Positions 15,384 to 24,759 of a stretch of DNA of 27,890 nucleotides are shown here, one piece after another. The stretch comes from Fusobacterium sp. GTDB lineage: Bacteria; Fusobacteriota; Fusobacteriia; Fusobacteriales; Fusobacteriaceae. The stretch is taken from positions 1 to 27,890 of the forward strand of contig JAGYHM010000003.1 of NCBI GenBank assembly GCA_018457305.1, read 5' to 3'. Within the stretch, counting starts at the first letter, position 1. Every line of letters starts with the position of its first letter. Position numbers and translations under genes: made by a program. Under the pieces are notes generated by a model. The model was not told the origin of the DNA. It saw only the letters and a program-made list of their open reading frames with translations, and did no database searches.

Positions 15384-18053
15384 TTATTGAAAATTCTTTA
15401 AATTTTCTCTTAATTTATCTATTTTATCTTGATATTCTTTTTGTATTCTAAGTTCTCTATCAATAATATGTTGAGGTGCTTTTGAAGTAAATTTTTCATC
15501 AGCTAATTTTCTATTAACTTTTTCTATATCTTTTTGTAATTTTTCTAATTGCTCATTTATTTTTTTTATTTCAACTTCATTATTTAAAAGCCCTTGTAAT
15601 AACATATAAATAGACGAATCTCCACTTACTCTTAAAGAACTTTGTGCTGGTGCTTCAAAATCTGCACCAAATTTTAATTCTTCTAAGTTAGCCAATTTTG
15701 AAATAAAAATATTATTTTTTTCTAAAACTTCTAACTCATCTTGATTTTTTGTTATTACTAAAACTTTTGCAGGTTTTGCAGGAGAAATTCCTTTCTCTGC
15801 TCTGATATTTCTTAAAGACGATACAACCTCTTTAATATAATCAAAAGATTTTTCTACATAAGTATTTACTTTTTTATCATCACATACAGGATATTTTTCT
15901 AACATAATAGTAGTCCCTGCAACATTTTCTTCTTTAATTTTTTGCCAAATTTCTTCTGTGATAAATGGCATAAATGGGTGTAATAGTCTAAGCCCTTCTT
16001 CTAAAACTTTCCACAACATATATTGAGCAGTTAATTTTGAATTTTTCTTTGCCTCGTCATCATTATAAAGTCTAATTTTTGCAATTTCTACATACCAATC
16101 ACAGAAATCTCCTCTTAAAAATTCATAAATAGATTTTGCTGCAATATCTAATTCAAATTTTTCTAAACAAGTTGCAACCTCTTTTGCAGTTTTATTTAAC
16201 TTAGATAAAATCCATTCATCAACAAGTTCAAATTCCAAATCATCTTTATTTACTTTCTTGATATCAAATCCTTCTAAATTCATAATAACAAATCTTGAAG
16301 CATTCCACATTTTATTAGCAAAGTTTCTTCCCATTTCTAAAAGTTTTGTTGAGAAGTGTACATCTTGCCCTTGTGATGTATTATAAATCATAGAAAATCT
16401 TATAGCATCCACTCCAAATTCTTTTATTAAATCTAATGGATCAGGAGAATTTCCTAATGATTTAGACATTTTTCTTCCTTGCTCATCTCTAACTATTCCG
16501 TGAAAAAATACATTTTTAAATGGAATTTCTTTCATTTCATAAAGTCCAAACATTATCATTCTTGCAACCCAGAAGAAAATTATATCTGCACCAGTTACTA
16601 AAGTATTTGTTGGATAAAATAATTCTAATTCTTTTGTTTTATCTGGCCAACCCATAGTTGAAAATGGCCATAGTGCTGATGAGAACCAAGTGTCTAAAAC
16701 ATCTTCTTCTTGTCTTAATTCTATATCTTTACCATAATATTCTTTTGCCATTTTTTTAGCTTCTGCTTCGTCCATAGCAACGAATAATTTATTATCTTCT
16801 CCATACCAAGCAGGTATTCTGTGTCCCCACCAAATTTGTCTTGAGATACACCAATCTCTTATATTTTCTAGCCAATTATAATAAATTTTTTCCATTCTCT
16901 TTGGTAGAATTTTTACTTCACCATTTCTAACAACTTCCAATGCTTGCTTTGCAAGAGGTTCCATTTTAACAAACCATTGTTTTGAAATTCTTGGCTCAAC
17001 AACAGTTCTACATCTATAACAACCACCAACTGAATGATGTAAATGTTCTTTTTTAATTAAAAAATCTTGTTCTTCTAAATCTTTTTCTATAACTTTTCTT
17101 GCTTCAAATCTATCTAGTCCTGCATAATTAGGATAATCTGCTACAATTTTTCCATCAGGAGTTAACATATTTATTATTTCTAAATTATATTTTTTCCCAA
17201 GATTAAAATCGTTAGGGTCATGTGCAGGAGTTATTTTCAATGCTCCTGTTCCAAATTCTCTGTCAACATAATCATCTGCTATTACTTTTATTTCTCTACC
17301 AACAAGAGGTAAAATCAAAGATTTTCCAACTAGGTGTTTATATTTTTCATCTTCTGGATGAACAGCAACAGCAATATCTGCAAGCATAGTTTCTGGTCTT
17401 GATGTTGCAATTACCACATATTCATCTGAATCTTTCACTGGATATTTTATATGCCATAAGTGGCTATCTTGCTCTTCGTGTTCAACCTCGTCATCTGCAA
17501 GTGCAGTCCCACAAGAAGAACACCAGTTTACCATATACTCACCTTGATAGATTAAACCATCATTATACAAATCAACAAATATTTTTCTAACTGCATGAGA
17601 CAAACCTTCGTCCATCGTAAATCTTTCTCTGTCCCAGTCTAATGATGCTCCCAACTTTCTTAATTGTTCTGTGATTATTCCGCCATATTTATTTTTCCAG
17701 TCCCAAGTCATTTCAATAAATTTTTCTCTACCTACATCTTCTCTTGTAAGTCCTTCTGCTTTTAATTTTCTTTCAACTTTATTTTGTGTTGCTATACCTG
17801 CATGATCACAACCCGGCATCCATAAAGTATTTTTTCCTGTCATTCTATTATATCTAACTAAAGTATCTTGAATTGTATTATTCAAAACGTGTCCCATATG
17901 TAAAATTCCTGTTACATTTGGTGGCGGAATTACTATTGAATAATTTTCTTTTTCATCTGAAAGACTTGCTGAAAAATATTTTGAATCTTCCCAAGTCTTA
18001 TACCATTTTTCTTCTATTTCATTTGGTGAATAATTTTTATTTAGTTCGTTCAT
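15384..18053 (-). CDS. valS: Valyl-tRNA synthetase
   Basis: Class I aminoacyl-tRNA synthetase that charges tRNA-Val. With the start at 18053 it has 889 residues. HIGH-type motif HMGH is at residues 52-55, KMSKS at 528-532, the editing domain lies between them (about 190-345), and a C-terminal coiled-coil tRNA-binding arm is at about 825-889. A second in-frame ATG at 18068 would add five residues, but that ATG overlaps the ribosome site GAGGAG (18066-18061), so 18053 is preferred. It starts 26 bases after the engB stop and ends just before a strong terminator, so it is probably the last gene of the lon-engB-valS run. Confidence 0.96.
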   Translation of the reverse strand: MNELNKNYSPNEIEEKWYKTWEDSKYFSASLSDEKENYSIVIPPPNVTGILHMGHVLNNTIQDTLVRYNRMTGKNTLWMPGCDHAGIATQNKVERKLKAEGLTREDVGREKFIEMTWDWKNKYGGIITEQLRKLGASLDWDRERFTMDEGLSHAVRKIFVDLYNDGLIYQGEYMVNWCSSCGTALADDEVEHEEQDSHLWHIKYPVKDSDEYVVIATSRPETMLADIAVAVHPEDEKYKHLVGKSLILPLVGREIKVIADDYVDREFGTGALKITPAHDPNDFNLGKKYNLEIINMLTPDGKIVADYPNYAGLDRFEARKVIEKDLEEQDFLIKKEHLHHSVGGCYRCRTVVEPRISKQWFVKMEPLAKQALEVVRNGEVKILPKRMEKIYYNWLENIRDWCISRQIWWGHRIPAWYGEDNKLFVAMDEAEAKKMAKEYYGKDIELRQEEDVLDTWFSSALWPFSTMGWPDKTKELELFYPTNTLVTGADIIFFWVARMIMFGLYEMKEIPFKNVFFHGIVRDEQGRKMSKSLGNSPDPLDLIKEFGVDAIRFSMIYNTSQGQDVHFSTKLLEMGRNFANKMWNASRFVIMNLEGFDIKKVNKDDLEFELVDEWILSKLNKTAKEVATCLEKFELDIAAKSIYEFLRGDFCDWYVEIAKIRLYNDDEAKKNSKLTAQYMLWKVLEEGLRLLHPFMPFITEEIWQKIKEENVAGTTIMLEKYPVCDDKKVNTYVEKSFDYIKEVVSSLRNIRAEKGISPAKPAKVLVITKNQDELEVLEKNNIFISKLANLEELKFGADFEAPAQSSLRVSGDSSIYMLLQGLLNNEVEIKKINEQLEKLQKDIEKVNRKLADEKFTSKAPQHIIDRELRIQKEYQDKIDKLRENLKNFQ

Positions 18054-18060
18054 CTTAATT

Positions 18061-18066
18061 CTCCTC
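18061..18066 (-). promoter_or_regulatory. Ribosome binding site that fixes the valS start
   Basis: GAGGAG lies 7 bases upstream of ATG 18053. It overlaps the alternative ATG at 18068, which itself has no site at a workable distance. This supports the shorter valS protein. Confidence 0.75.
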
Positions 18067-18079
18067 ATTAAATTTATTT

Positions 18080-18670
18080 TTAATCTTCTTTAATAAGTTC
18101 ATTCTCCATAAAACTTAAAATTTCTTCTCTTCCCTTATTAGTATGTGATGAATGAAAAAATACATCTTCATTCTCAAATACTAACTTTGTTTTAATAGCT
18201 TTTAACTGTCTAAATTTTTCATTATTAGATAACTTATCTATTTTAGTGAAAACTATTTTATAATCCATATTATAATATTCTAACCATTCTAACATTTCAA
18301 TATCTTCTCCACTTGGTATTCTTCTAATATCTAATAAAACAAAAACTATTTTTTTTCTATCAGAAGAAATATAATCTTCAATTATTTTTCCCCAGTGTTT
18401 TTTTATATGCTCTGGAACTTTTGCAAAACCATAGCCCGGTAAATCAACTATATAAAACATATCATTGATATTAAAATAATTTATAAGTTGAGTTCTCCCC
18501 GGAGTTTTACTTGTTCTTGCAAGTTTTGATCTTGAAGTTAAACTATTTATAAGTGAAGATTTTCCAACATTTGATCTACCCACAAATGCAAATTCAACTT
18601 GATTTAATTTTTCTGGGTAATCTTTTTCATATACTGCTGATTTTATATAATCTGCTTTTATTATCTTCAT
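18080..18670 (-). CDS. engB: Ribosome biogenesis GTPase EngB (YsxC/YihA)
   Basis: GTPase of 196 residues needed for late assembly of the large ribosomal subunit. The G motifs are complete: GRSNVGKS (31-38, G1), PGRTQ (57-61, switch I), DLPGYG (76-81, G3) and TKID (142-145, G4). It starts 18 bases after the lon stop. The lon-engB pairing is common in bacteria, often next to clpX and tig as here. Confidence 0.96.
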   Translation of the reverse strand: MKIIKADYIKSAVYEKDYPEKLNQVEFAFVGRSNVGKSSLINSLTSRSKLARTSKTPGRTQLINYFNINDMFYIVDLPGYGFAKVPEHIKKHWGKIIEDYISSDRKKIVFVLLDIRRIPSGEDIEMLEWLEYYNMDYKIVFTKIDKLSNNEKFRQLKAIKTKLVFENEDVFFHSSHTNKGREEILSFMENELIKED

Positions 18671-18688
18671 AATAATCTCTTTTCCCTC

Positions 18689-20995
18689 TTAATCTGCAAA
18701 AACTAATTTATTTACATCATCATAAGTTTTTGCAAAATGAATAGTCATAATAGATTTTAATTCTTCTGGAATTTCATATATATCAACTCTATTATCTTCT
18801 GGTAAAATAACTTCTTTTATTCCTGCTCTATGTGCTCCAATAACTTTTTCTCTTACTCCACCTATTGCTAAAACTTCTCCTGTTATTGTAATTTCTCCCG
18901 TCATTGCTATATCTTGTCTAACTTTTTTATTCATTAAAACAGATATTATAGCAGTAGAAATTGTTATACCAGCTGATGGTCCATCTTTTGGTGTTGCTCC
19001 TTCTGGAAAATGTAAATGAATATTTTTCTTTTTGAAAAACTCTTTTTCTTTCGGAACATATTTTTTTAAGTTTGCTTTAACATAAGTCATAGCAACTTGT
19101 GCTGACTCTTTCATAACATTTCCAAGTGTCCCAGTCAAAGTAACATCTCCCTTGCCATTGACTGCAACACCTTGCACATCCAATGTAACTCCACCAACTG
19201 CTGTCCAAGCAAGTCCATTTACAACTCCAACTTTTCCAACTGCCTTTTTAGTTTTTTCAGGTCTAAATTTTGCTTTTCCTAAATATTTTTCCAAATCACT
19301 TAATTTTATATTAAATTTTTTCTTATCTTTCTCTACAACTTCTCTTGCTAATTTTCTACATACATTAGAAATTTCTCTCTTTAAATTTCTAACTCCTGCT
19401 TCTCTTGTATATTCATCTATAAGTTTAAATATAACTTTATCTGAAAATCTTATATCAATTTTTTCCAAACCATTTTCTTCTTTTGCTTGTTTTATTAAAT
19501 GATTTTTTGCTATATGAGTTTTTTCAAATTCTGTATAAGAAGATAAGTGAAGTATTTCCATTCTGTCTCTAAGTGGTGCAGAAACATTTCTTAAATCATT
19601 TGCTGTTGCAACAAAAAATACTTTTGATAAATCAAATTGTAAATCTATATAATGATCTTCAAAATGTTTATTTTGTTCTGGGTCTAACACTTCTAGCATT
19701 GCAGAAGCTGGGTCTCCTTTAAAATCATTAGACATTTTATCTATCTCATCTAACAAAATTACTGGATTACTTGTTCCTGCTTCCTTCATTGCTTTCATTA
19801 TTTTTCCTGGCATAGAACCAACATAAGTTCTTCTGTGTCCTCTAATTTCTGCTTCATCTCTTACTCCACCTAAAGAAACTCTTACAAATTTTCTTCCCAT
19901 AGACTCTGCAATTGATCTAACAAGTGAAGTTTTTCCTATACCCGGTGGTCCAGAAAAACAAAGTATAACTCCATTCATTGATGGTTTTAATTTTTTTACA
20001 GCCAAGTAATCTAAAACTTTTTCTTTTGCATCTTTTAATCCATAGTGATCTCTATCTAAAATTTTTGCTGCTTTTTTTAAATCTAAAATATCATTTGTCA
20101 TAGTATTCCATGGTAAATCTAAAACTGACTCAATATAATTTCTTGTAACTGATGATTCAGCCGAAAAAGGTGGCATTTTAGAAAGTTTTTTTAATTCTGC
20201 TTCCAATTTTTCTTTTACATTTTTAGGAAGTTTAGTATTTTTAACTCTTTCTACTAATTCTATAACATCCTCATCTTGAGAAAAATCTCCTAATTCTTCT
20301 TTAATCACTGAAATTTTTTCTTTTAAATAATATGCTCTTTGAGCTTCATTCATTTTATTTTTTACTTTTTCATCTATATTTTTTTCTAATGATGCAATTT
20401 CCATTTCAGAAATAATTTCTGTTAAAATTCTATATCCTCTATCTTTTACATTCGTTATTTCAAGAATTTCTTGCTTTTTATCAGCACTTATATTCAAATT
20501 TGATGCAATTATATCAAGTGAACTTGAATAATTAGTTGCCTTCTTTAAGTTTATAATAATTTCTGATGAAAATTTACCAAACATTGAAACATATTTTTCA
20601 AACTGAGCAAAAACTTTTCTATAAATAGCTTCTGTTTCTTTTGTTTTTAAAGATGTTTCCTTTAAAATACTGTAAGTTGCTTCGTATTGATTATCTACAA
20701 CCTCAATATTATTTATTTTTATTCTACTTTCTGCCTCAACTAAGACTTTTATATTGTTATTAGGCATTCTGATTATCTGTAAAATATTTGTAACAACTCC
20801 AACTTTATAAATATCTTTATTTATATCTGGATTTTCTTTATTCGGATCTTTTTGCATACCTAAAACAAGTTTTGTTTTATTTTCTAGTGCGTACTCTAAA
20901 GTTGCAACACTATTTTCTCTTCCAACATATAAAGGAGTAACTACTCCTGGAAATATAACTAAATCTCTTATTGGTAAAAAAGGTGCTTTATTCAT
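18689..20995 (-). CDS. lon: ATP-dependent protease Lon (LonA)
   Basis: Soluble hexameric AAA+ protease of 768 residues that degrades misfolded and regulatory proteins. Domains in order: N-terminal LAN substrate domain (about 5-195), coiled coil, AAA+ module with Walker A GPPGIGKT (349-356) and Walker B VILLDEID (412-419), then the S16 protease domain with catalytic Ser674 in KDGPSAGIT and Lys717 in REKVIG. The 43-residue spacing between them matches E. coli. Length is normal for LonA without membrane segments. GGGAGAGG precedes the ATG. It starts 33 bases after the clpX stop. No CIRCE or other heat-shock operator is evident there. Confidence 0.97.
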   Translation of the reverse strand: MNKAPFLPIRDLVIFPGVVTPLYVGRENSVATLEYALENKTKLVLGMQKDPNKENPDINKDIYKVGVVTNILQIIRMPNNNIKVLVEAESRIKINNIEVVDNQYEATYSILKETSLKTKETEAIYRKVFAQFEKYVSMFGKFSSEIIINLKKATNYSSSLDIIASNLNISADKKQEILEITNVKDRGYRILTEIISEMEIASLEKNIDEKVKNKMNEAQRAYYLKEKISVIKEELGDFSQDEDVIELVERVKNTKLPKNVKEKLEAELKKLSKMPPFSAESSVTRNYIESVLDLPWNTMTNDILDLKKAAKILDRDHYGLKDAKEKVLDYLAVKKLKPSMNGVILCFSGPPGIGKTSLVRSIAESMGRKFVRVSLGGVRDEAEIRGHRRTYVGSMPGKIMKAMKEAGTSNPVILLDEIDKMSNDFKGDPASAMLEVLDPEQNKHFEDHYIDLQFDLSKVFFVATANDLRNVSAPLRDRMEILHLSSYTEFEKTHIAKNHLIKQAKEENGLEKIDIRFSDKVIFKLIDEYTREAGVRNLKREISNVCRKLAREVVEKDKKKFNIKLSDLEKYLGKAKFRPEKTKKAVGKVGVVNGLAWTAVGGVTLDVQGVAVNGKGDVTLTGTLGNVMKESAQVAMTYVKANLKKYVPKEKEFFKKKNIHLHFPEGATPKDGPSAGITISTAIISVLMNKKVRQDIAMTGEITITGEVLAIGGVREKVIGAHRAGIKEVILPEDNRVDIYEIPEELKSIMTIHFAKTYDDVNKLVFAD

Positions 20996-21028
20996 ACCTC
21001 TCCCTTCTTTCTAATAATTTTTATTTTT

Positions 21029-22318
21029 TTAATATTTGTATTCTATCTCTGCTTTTTTATAGTTATCTATTGTATCTTTTGTAATTGTAATTTTTTTAAT
21101 TTTATCATTAGAAGGCATTTCAAACATTAAATCTAACATTGTACTTTCTATTATTGCTCTTAAACCTCTTGCACCAATTTTTCTTTTTAAAGCTCTTGCT
21201 GCAATTTCTTTTAGTGCTTCATCTGTAAAATCCAAATCAACATTTTCAAATTTACACAATTTTTTATATTGTTTTATTATTGCATTTTTTGGTTTTGTTA
21301 AAATATTTATTAAAGCCTCTTCATCTAAATTATCTAATGTTGTAATTATAGGTAATCTTCCAACAAGTTCAGGAATTATTCCTTGCTTTACTAAATCTTC
21401 TGGTAAAACTCTTTTAAAAAATTCTCCTTCATTAGTTCCATCTTTAATTTTTGTTGTGTCTGCTCCAAAACCAATTACTTTTTTATTAGTTCTTGATTTT
21501 ATAATTTTTTCAAGTCCCTCAAAAGCTCCACCAACAATAAACAAAATATTTTTAGTATCCACTTCTATAAGTTCTTGATTAGGATGCTTTCTTCCTCCTT
21601 CTGGTGGAACTTGTGATTTTGTTCCTTCAATTATTTTTAATAAGGCTTGCTGTACTCCTTCTCCGGAAACATCTCTTGTTATAGAAACATTTTCAGATTT
21701 TCTTGCTATCTTATCAAATTCGTCTATATAAATTATTCCTCTTTCTGCTGCATCAATATCATAATCACAGGCTTGAATAAGTCTAACTAAAACATTTTCA
21801 ACATCATCTCCAACATAACCCGCCTCAGTTAAAGTTGTAGCATCTGCTATGGCAAAAGGAACTTTTAAAATTCTTGCTAGTGTTTGAGCAAGCAATGTTT
21901 TTCCTGAACCAGTAGGTCCAACTAATAAAACATTTGATTTTTGTATTTCAACATCATTTTCATCATTTGAATTAGCTGAAAATTTATTATTCATTATTCT
22001 TTTATAATGATTATAAACCGCAACTGATAAAACTTTTTTAGCATTATCTTGGCCTATTACATACTCATCTAATTTTGCTTTTATTTGTATAGGTTTTAAT
22101 AAATTTATTTCTTTTGAAATTTCTTCTTCTTCTATTTTTTTTAGTGAAACATCTTCACTCATATCCCAAGCAAATTTTCTGTTATCATTAGTTAAAAGTT
22201 GATGGCAACCTTCAACACAGTCATCACAAATTAAAACATCATCTTCACCTGCAAATAATTTTCTCACTTCTTTTTCGTTACGCCCACAAAATGAGCAACA
22301 TTCCATTTTCATTGACAT
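21029..22318 (-). CDS. clpX: ClpX, ATPase subunit of ClpXP
   Basis: Hexameric AAA+ unfoldase (429 residues) that feeds substrates to ClpP. It has an N-terminal C4 zinc-binding domain with Cys8, Cys11, Cys31 and Cys34, Walker A GPTGSGKT (134-141), Walker [13 protein letters not shown], and the IGF loop [10 protein letters not shown] that docks on ClpP. ATG at 22318 has AAGGAGAG just upstream. Two later in-frame ATGs lack it. It starts 9 bases after the clpP stop, so ClpP and ClpX are co-expressed. Confidence 0.97.
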   Translation of the reverse strand: MSMKMECCSFCGRNEKEVRKLFAGEDDVLICDDCVEGCHQLLTNDNRKFAWDMSEDVSLKKIEEEEISKEINLLKPIQIKAKLDEYVIGQDNAKKVLSVAVYNHYKRIMNNKFSANSNDENDVEIQKSNVLLVGPTGSGKTLLAQTLARILKVPFAIADATTLTEAGYVGDDVENVLVRLIQACDYDIDAAERGIIYIDEFDKIARKSENVSITRDVSGEGVQQALLKIIEGTKSQVPPEGGRKHPNQELIEVDTKNILFIVGGAFEGLEKIIKSRTNKKVIGFGADTTKIKDGTNEGEFFKRVLPEDLVKQGIIPELVGRLPIITTLDNLDEEALINILTKPKNAIIKQYKKLCKFENVDLDFTDEALKEIAARALKRKIGARGLRAIIESTMLDLMFEMPSNDKIKKITITKDTIDNYKKAEIEYKY

Positions 22319-22327
22319 ATTCTCTCC

Positions 22328-22921
22328 TTATCTTTTAAATATATCATCAATTATTCCGTATTCTTTTGCCTCTGTTGAACTCATATAATTATCTCTTTCC
22401 GTATCTCTTAAAACTATTTCTTTCTCTTTACCAGTATTTTTTGCAAGTAAAGATGCTAACTTATCTTTTATTTTTAAAAGCTCATTAGCATGAATTGAAA
22501 TATCTGTTGCTTGTCCACTAAGTCCACCAGAAATTAAAGGTTGATGTATCATTATTCTTGAATTTTCAAGAGCAAATCTTTTTCCTTTTTCTCCTGCTGC
22601 TAATAAAAAAGCTCCCATACTTGCAGCTTGACCTATACAAACTGTTTGTACATTTGCTTTTATATAATTCATAGTATCATAAATTGCAAGCCCATCTGTT
22701 ACACTTCCCCCTGGACTATTTATATACATAATTATATCTTTTTCTGGATCTTCTGACTCTAAATACAAAAGTTGTGCAATTATAGAGTTTGCAACAGTTT
22801 CATTTATTGCAGAGCCTAAAAATATTATTCTATCTTTTAAAAGTCTTGAATAAATATCATAAGCTCTTTCAGATTTTCCATTATTATCTATTACTGTTGG
22901 ATTATAAATATTTTCTATCAT
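22328..22921 (-). CDS. clpP: ClpP, protease subunit of ClpXP
   Basis: Barrel-forming serine peptidase (197 residues) that degrades proteins unfolded by ClpX. The catalytic triad is visible as Ser101 ([11 protein letters not shown]), His126 (MIHQPL) and Asp173 ([11 protein letters not shown]). A strong AGGAGG lies 5 bases before ATG. It is the first gene after the 409-base spacer that follows tig. It may therefore have its own promoter there, possibly with control by the hairpins at 22975-23047. Confidence 0.97.
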   Translation of the reverse strand: MIENIYNPTVIDNNGKSERAYDIYSRLLKDRIIFLGSAINETVANSIIAQLLYLESEDPEKDIIMYINSPGGSVTDGLAIYDTMNYIKANVQTVCIGQAASMGAFLLAAGEKGKRFALENSRIMIHQPLISGGLSGQATDISIHANELLKIKDKLASLLAKNTGKEKEIVLRDTERDNYMSSTEAKEYGIIDDIFKR

Positions 22922-22974
22922 TATTCCTCCTATTTTATAAAATCTATTTTAAAATTATTTTTTTATTTATTTCT

Positions 22975-23017
22975 AAATAGCAAAACACTTAAAAAAATTT
23001 TAAGTGCTTTACTATTT
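22975..23017 (-). other. Long AT-rich hairpin in the clpP leader
   Basis: Arms of 20 bases (22975-22994 and 22998-23017) pair at 18 of 20 positions around a three-base loop. On the minus strand no U-run follows, so it is not a typical terminator for tig. It lies about 54 bases before the clpP start and shares 5 bases with the next hairpin, so the two cannot form fully at once. Confidence 0.6.
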
Positions 23018-23047
23018 ATTCAAGTAAAATCTTTACTTGAATAAATA
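23013..23047 (-). other. Perfect 16-bp hairpin in the tig-clpP spacer
   Basis: Arms 23013-23028 and 23032-23047 are exact reverse complements with a three-base loop. The outer bases overlap the neighbouring hairpin. T-rich sequence follows on the plus strand only, where there is no gene to terminate. Confidence 0.7.
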
Positions 23048-23063
23048 ATTTTTAATAATTTTT

Positions 23064-23321
23064 TGGGGCTCACCCGACCTAACGGTCTGTCTTAGAGGCT
23101 CTTAATTGCGAAGCAATTTTAGAGCGTTCTTAGATGCAGTTTCTCTTAGACTGCCTCGCATCCATGGTCGGGGCTTCGCCCCGACACCCTATTATCTAGG
23201 TAATTTTCTTAACAATGAAGCATAACTCCTTACTAAATATTTCTATATCTTGGGGTTTGGGGCAAAGCCCCAAGCCTCGCAGAGAGGGAAACAGATTTAC
23301 GAAGTAAATCGCAGTTTCCCC
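23064..23321. repeat. Cluster of GC-richer palindromes (structured intergenic element)
   Basis: This fills most of the 409-base gene-free stretch between tig and clpP. At least six stem-loops occur in 258 bases: GACC/GGTC at 23076-23087; AATTGC-GAA-GCAATT at 23104-23118, extended by GCTCT/AGAGC; GCAGTTT/AGACTGC at 23136-23154; perfect 8-bp GTCGGGGC-TTC-GCCCCGAC at 23167-23185; TTGGGGC-AAA-GCCCCAA at 23257-23273; and GGGAAAC..GATTTAC-GAA-GTAAATC..GTTTCCC at 23286-23320. Three share a GAA/TTC three-base loop. GCCTCGCA occurs twice (23153, 23274) and TCTAAGA three times on the minus strand. G+C is well over 40% in parts, against under 30% in the genes. There is no convincing reading frame. It looks like a mobile palindromic repeat cluster or a structured RNA; I do not recognise the family. 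Confidence 0.7.
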
Positions 23322-23330
23322 CATATAAAA

Positions 23331-24677
23331 TTATTTTGCTTCTTTAACTATTAAATCAATTGTTTTCTTCATTCTTGCATCAAATTTTACAGAAGTTTTA
23401 AAGTTTTCTAAATTATTATTTTTCTTTAATTCTGCTTCCATTGCTTCAAGTTCCATTCCATACATTTTAGAAATTTCTTTCATTTTTTCATTTATTTCTT
23501 CTTCAGAAACTTCAATATTTTCTTTAAGAGCAATTTTATCTAAAACTAAATCTGTTTTTACTTTTGCTTCTGCTGATGGAGCTATTTGTGCCATAAATGC
23601 TTCTCTGTCTGCCCCCATCATTTTGAAGTAATCATCAATTTTAAATCCTTGTGAAGATAATTGATATTCCATTTCTCTCATTCTAGCTTCAATTTCAGCC
23701 TTAACCATTGATCTAGGAATTTCTACTGTTGTATTTTTAGCAACTTCTTCAACTAATTTCGCCACGTAATCATTTTCTATTTTATCGTTTTCTCTTTTTG
23801 TTATTTCTTCTGCTTTTTTAGCTTTTAAATCTTCAACTGATTCATAAGATAATGATTTTGCAAATTCATCATTTAATTCTGGTTTAGATAATTTTTTGAT
23901 AGCATTTATTTTTACTTTAAATACTGCTGGTTTTCCTGCTAATTCTTTTGCATGATATTCTTCAGGGAAGTTTACTGTGATTTCTCCTTCTTGCCCTTTT
24001 ACATATCCAACTAGTTGTTCTTCAAAATTATCTATAAATGTTTTACTTCCTAATTTTAATTCATGAGAATCTGCTTTTCCTCCTGGGAAAGGAACTCCGT
24101 CCATAAATCCTTCAAAAGCTAAGTCTACTGTATCTCCCATTTCAAGTTTGTATGCTTCATCAGTAACTTCTTCTAATTTTGCTTCTCTGTTTAATAAAGT
24201 TTCTATTTCTTCATTTACTTTTTCATCTGAAATTTCAAATGTTCCTTTTTCAACAGATAATCCTTTGTATTCAGCAACTTCAAATTCTGGATAAACATCT
24301 ACATCAAAAACTACTTCAAATGTATCTGCTAAGTCCATTGATTTAATTGCAACATAACTAATAGGTTGTAATTTTTCTGCTTCAACTATTTCTCCAAATT
24401 TTGTACTTATAACTTCATTTGCAATATCTTCTTGTATATGTTCTTTATTGTGAGAAATTATAGTTATAACTTCATTTGCAATATCTTCTTGTATATGTTC
24501 TTTATTGTGAGAAATTATAGTTTCTTTTGGTGCTTTCCCTTTTCTAAATCCAGGTATTTCAACTTTTTCTGCAACATGTTTTACAACTTTATCTAAGATA
24601 GGAGTTAATTCATCCTTATCTAAAAATATTTTTACCTCAACCGCTGATCTTTCTAATTTTTTTACTTCGTGTTTCAT
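23331..24677 (-). CDS. tig: Trigger factor with a 19-residue internal duplication
   Basis: Ribosome-bound chaperone and prolyl isomerase, the first to meet nascent chains. It has an N-terminal ribosome-binding domain with the signature GFRKGKAP (residues 43-50), a central FKBP-like isomerase domain (about 180-265), and a C-terminal helical chaperone domain. The protein is 448 residues. Residues 53-71 are repeated exactly at 72-90, directly after the ribosome-binding signature, and without the extra copy it would be 429, a normal length. The duplication is exact in DNA and keeps the frame. AGGAGG lies just before the ATG. The mscS-type gene is upstream, and the structured spacer and clpP are downstream. 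Confidence 0.95.
   Translation of the reverse strand: MKHEVKKLERSAVEVKIFLDKDELTPILDKVVKHVAEKVEIPGFRKGKAPKETIISHNKEHIQEDIANEVITIISHNKEHIQEDIANEVISTKFGEIVEAEKLQPISYVAIKSMDLADTFEVVFDVDVYPEFEVAEYKGLSVEKGTFEISDEKVNEEIETLLNREAKLEEVTDEAYKLEMGDTVDLAFEGFMDGVPFPGGKADSHELKLGSKTFIDNFEEQLVGYVKGQEGEITVNFPEEYHAKELAGKPAVFKVKINAIKKLSKPELNDEFAKSLSYESVEDLKAKKAEEITKRENDKIENDYVAKLVEEVAKNTTVEIPRSMVKAEIEARMREMEYQLSSQGFKIDDYFKMMGADREAFMAQIAPSAEAKVKTDLVLDKIALKENIEVSEEEINEKMKEISKMYGMELEAMEAELKKNNNLENFKTSVKFDARMKKTIDLIVKEAK
24407..24522. repeat. Perfect 57-bp tandem duplication inside tig
   Basis: Copies at 24407-24463 and 24464-24520 are identical, and the match runs two bases further. The period of 57 bases adds exactly 19 codons. 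The absence of any difference between copies suggests a recent event, or an assembly artefact. Confidence 0.93.
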
Positions 24678-24759
24678 ATTTCCTCCTTGTTTAATTATTG
24701 CTTAAAAGCAATTTTTTTATTTATTTTAAATTTAATTAAAAACTAATTTATTTTTTCTT

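Noticed and set aside
18054..18068. Five-residue N-terminal extension of valS from ATG 18068
   Set aside because: That ATG overlaps the GAGGAG ribosome site that serves ATG 18053, and has no site of its own.
23200..23232. Tiny open frame MLHC on the minus strand with AAGGAG in front
   Set aside because: The site is only two bases from the ATG and the frame has four codons, so it is most likely chance within the structured element.
23064..23321. Hairpin cluster as a CRISPR array, tRNA or rRNA fragment
   Set aside because: The hairpins differ in sequence and spacing, so there is no repeat-spacer pattern. No cloverleaf or recognisable rRNA segment is present.
24697..24712. ATTGCTT-AA-AAGCAAT hairpin followed by seven T on the plus strand, upstream of tig
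   Set aside because: It has terminator form only on the plus strand, where no gene is read. On the coding strand no U-run follows it.
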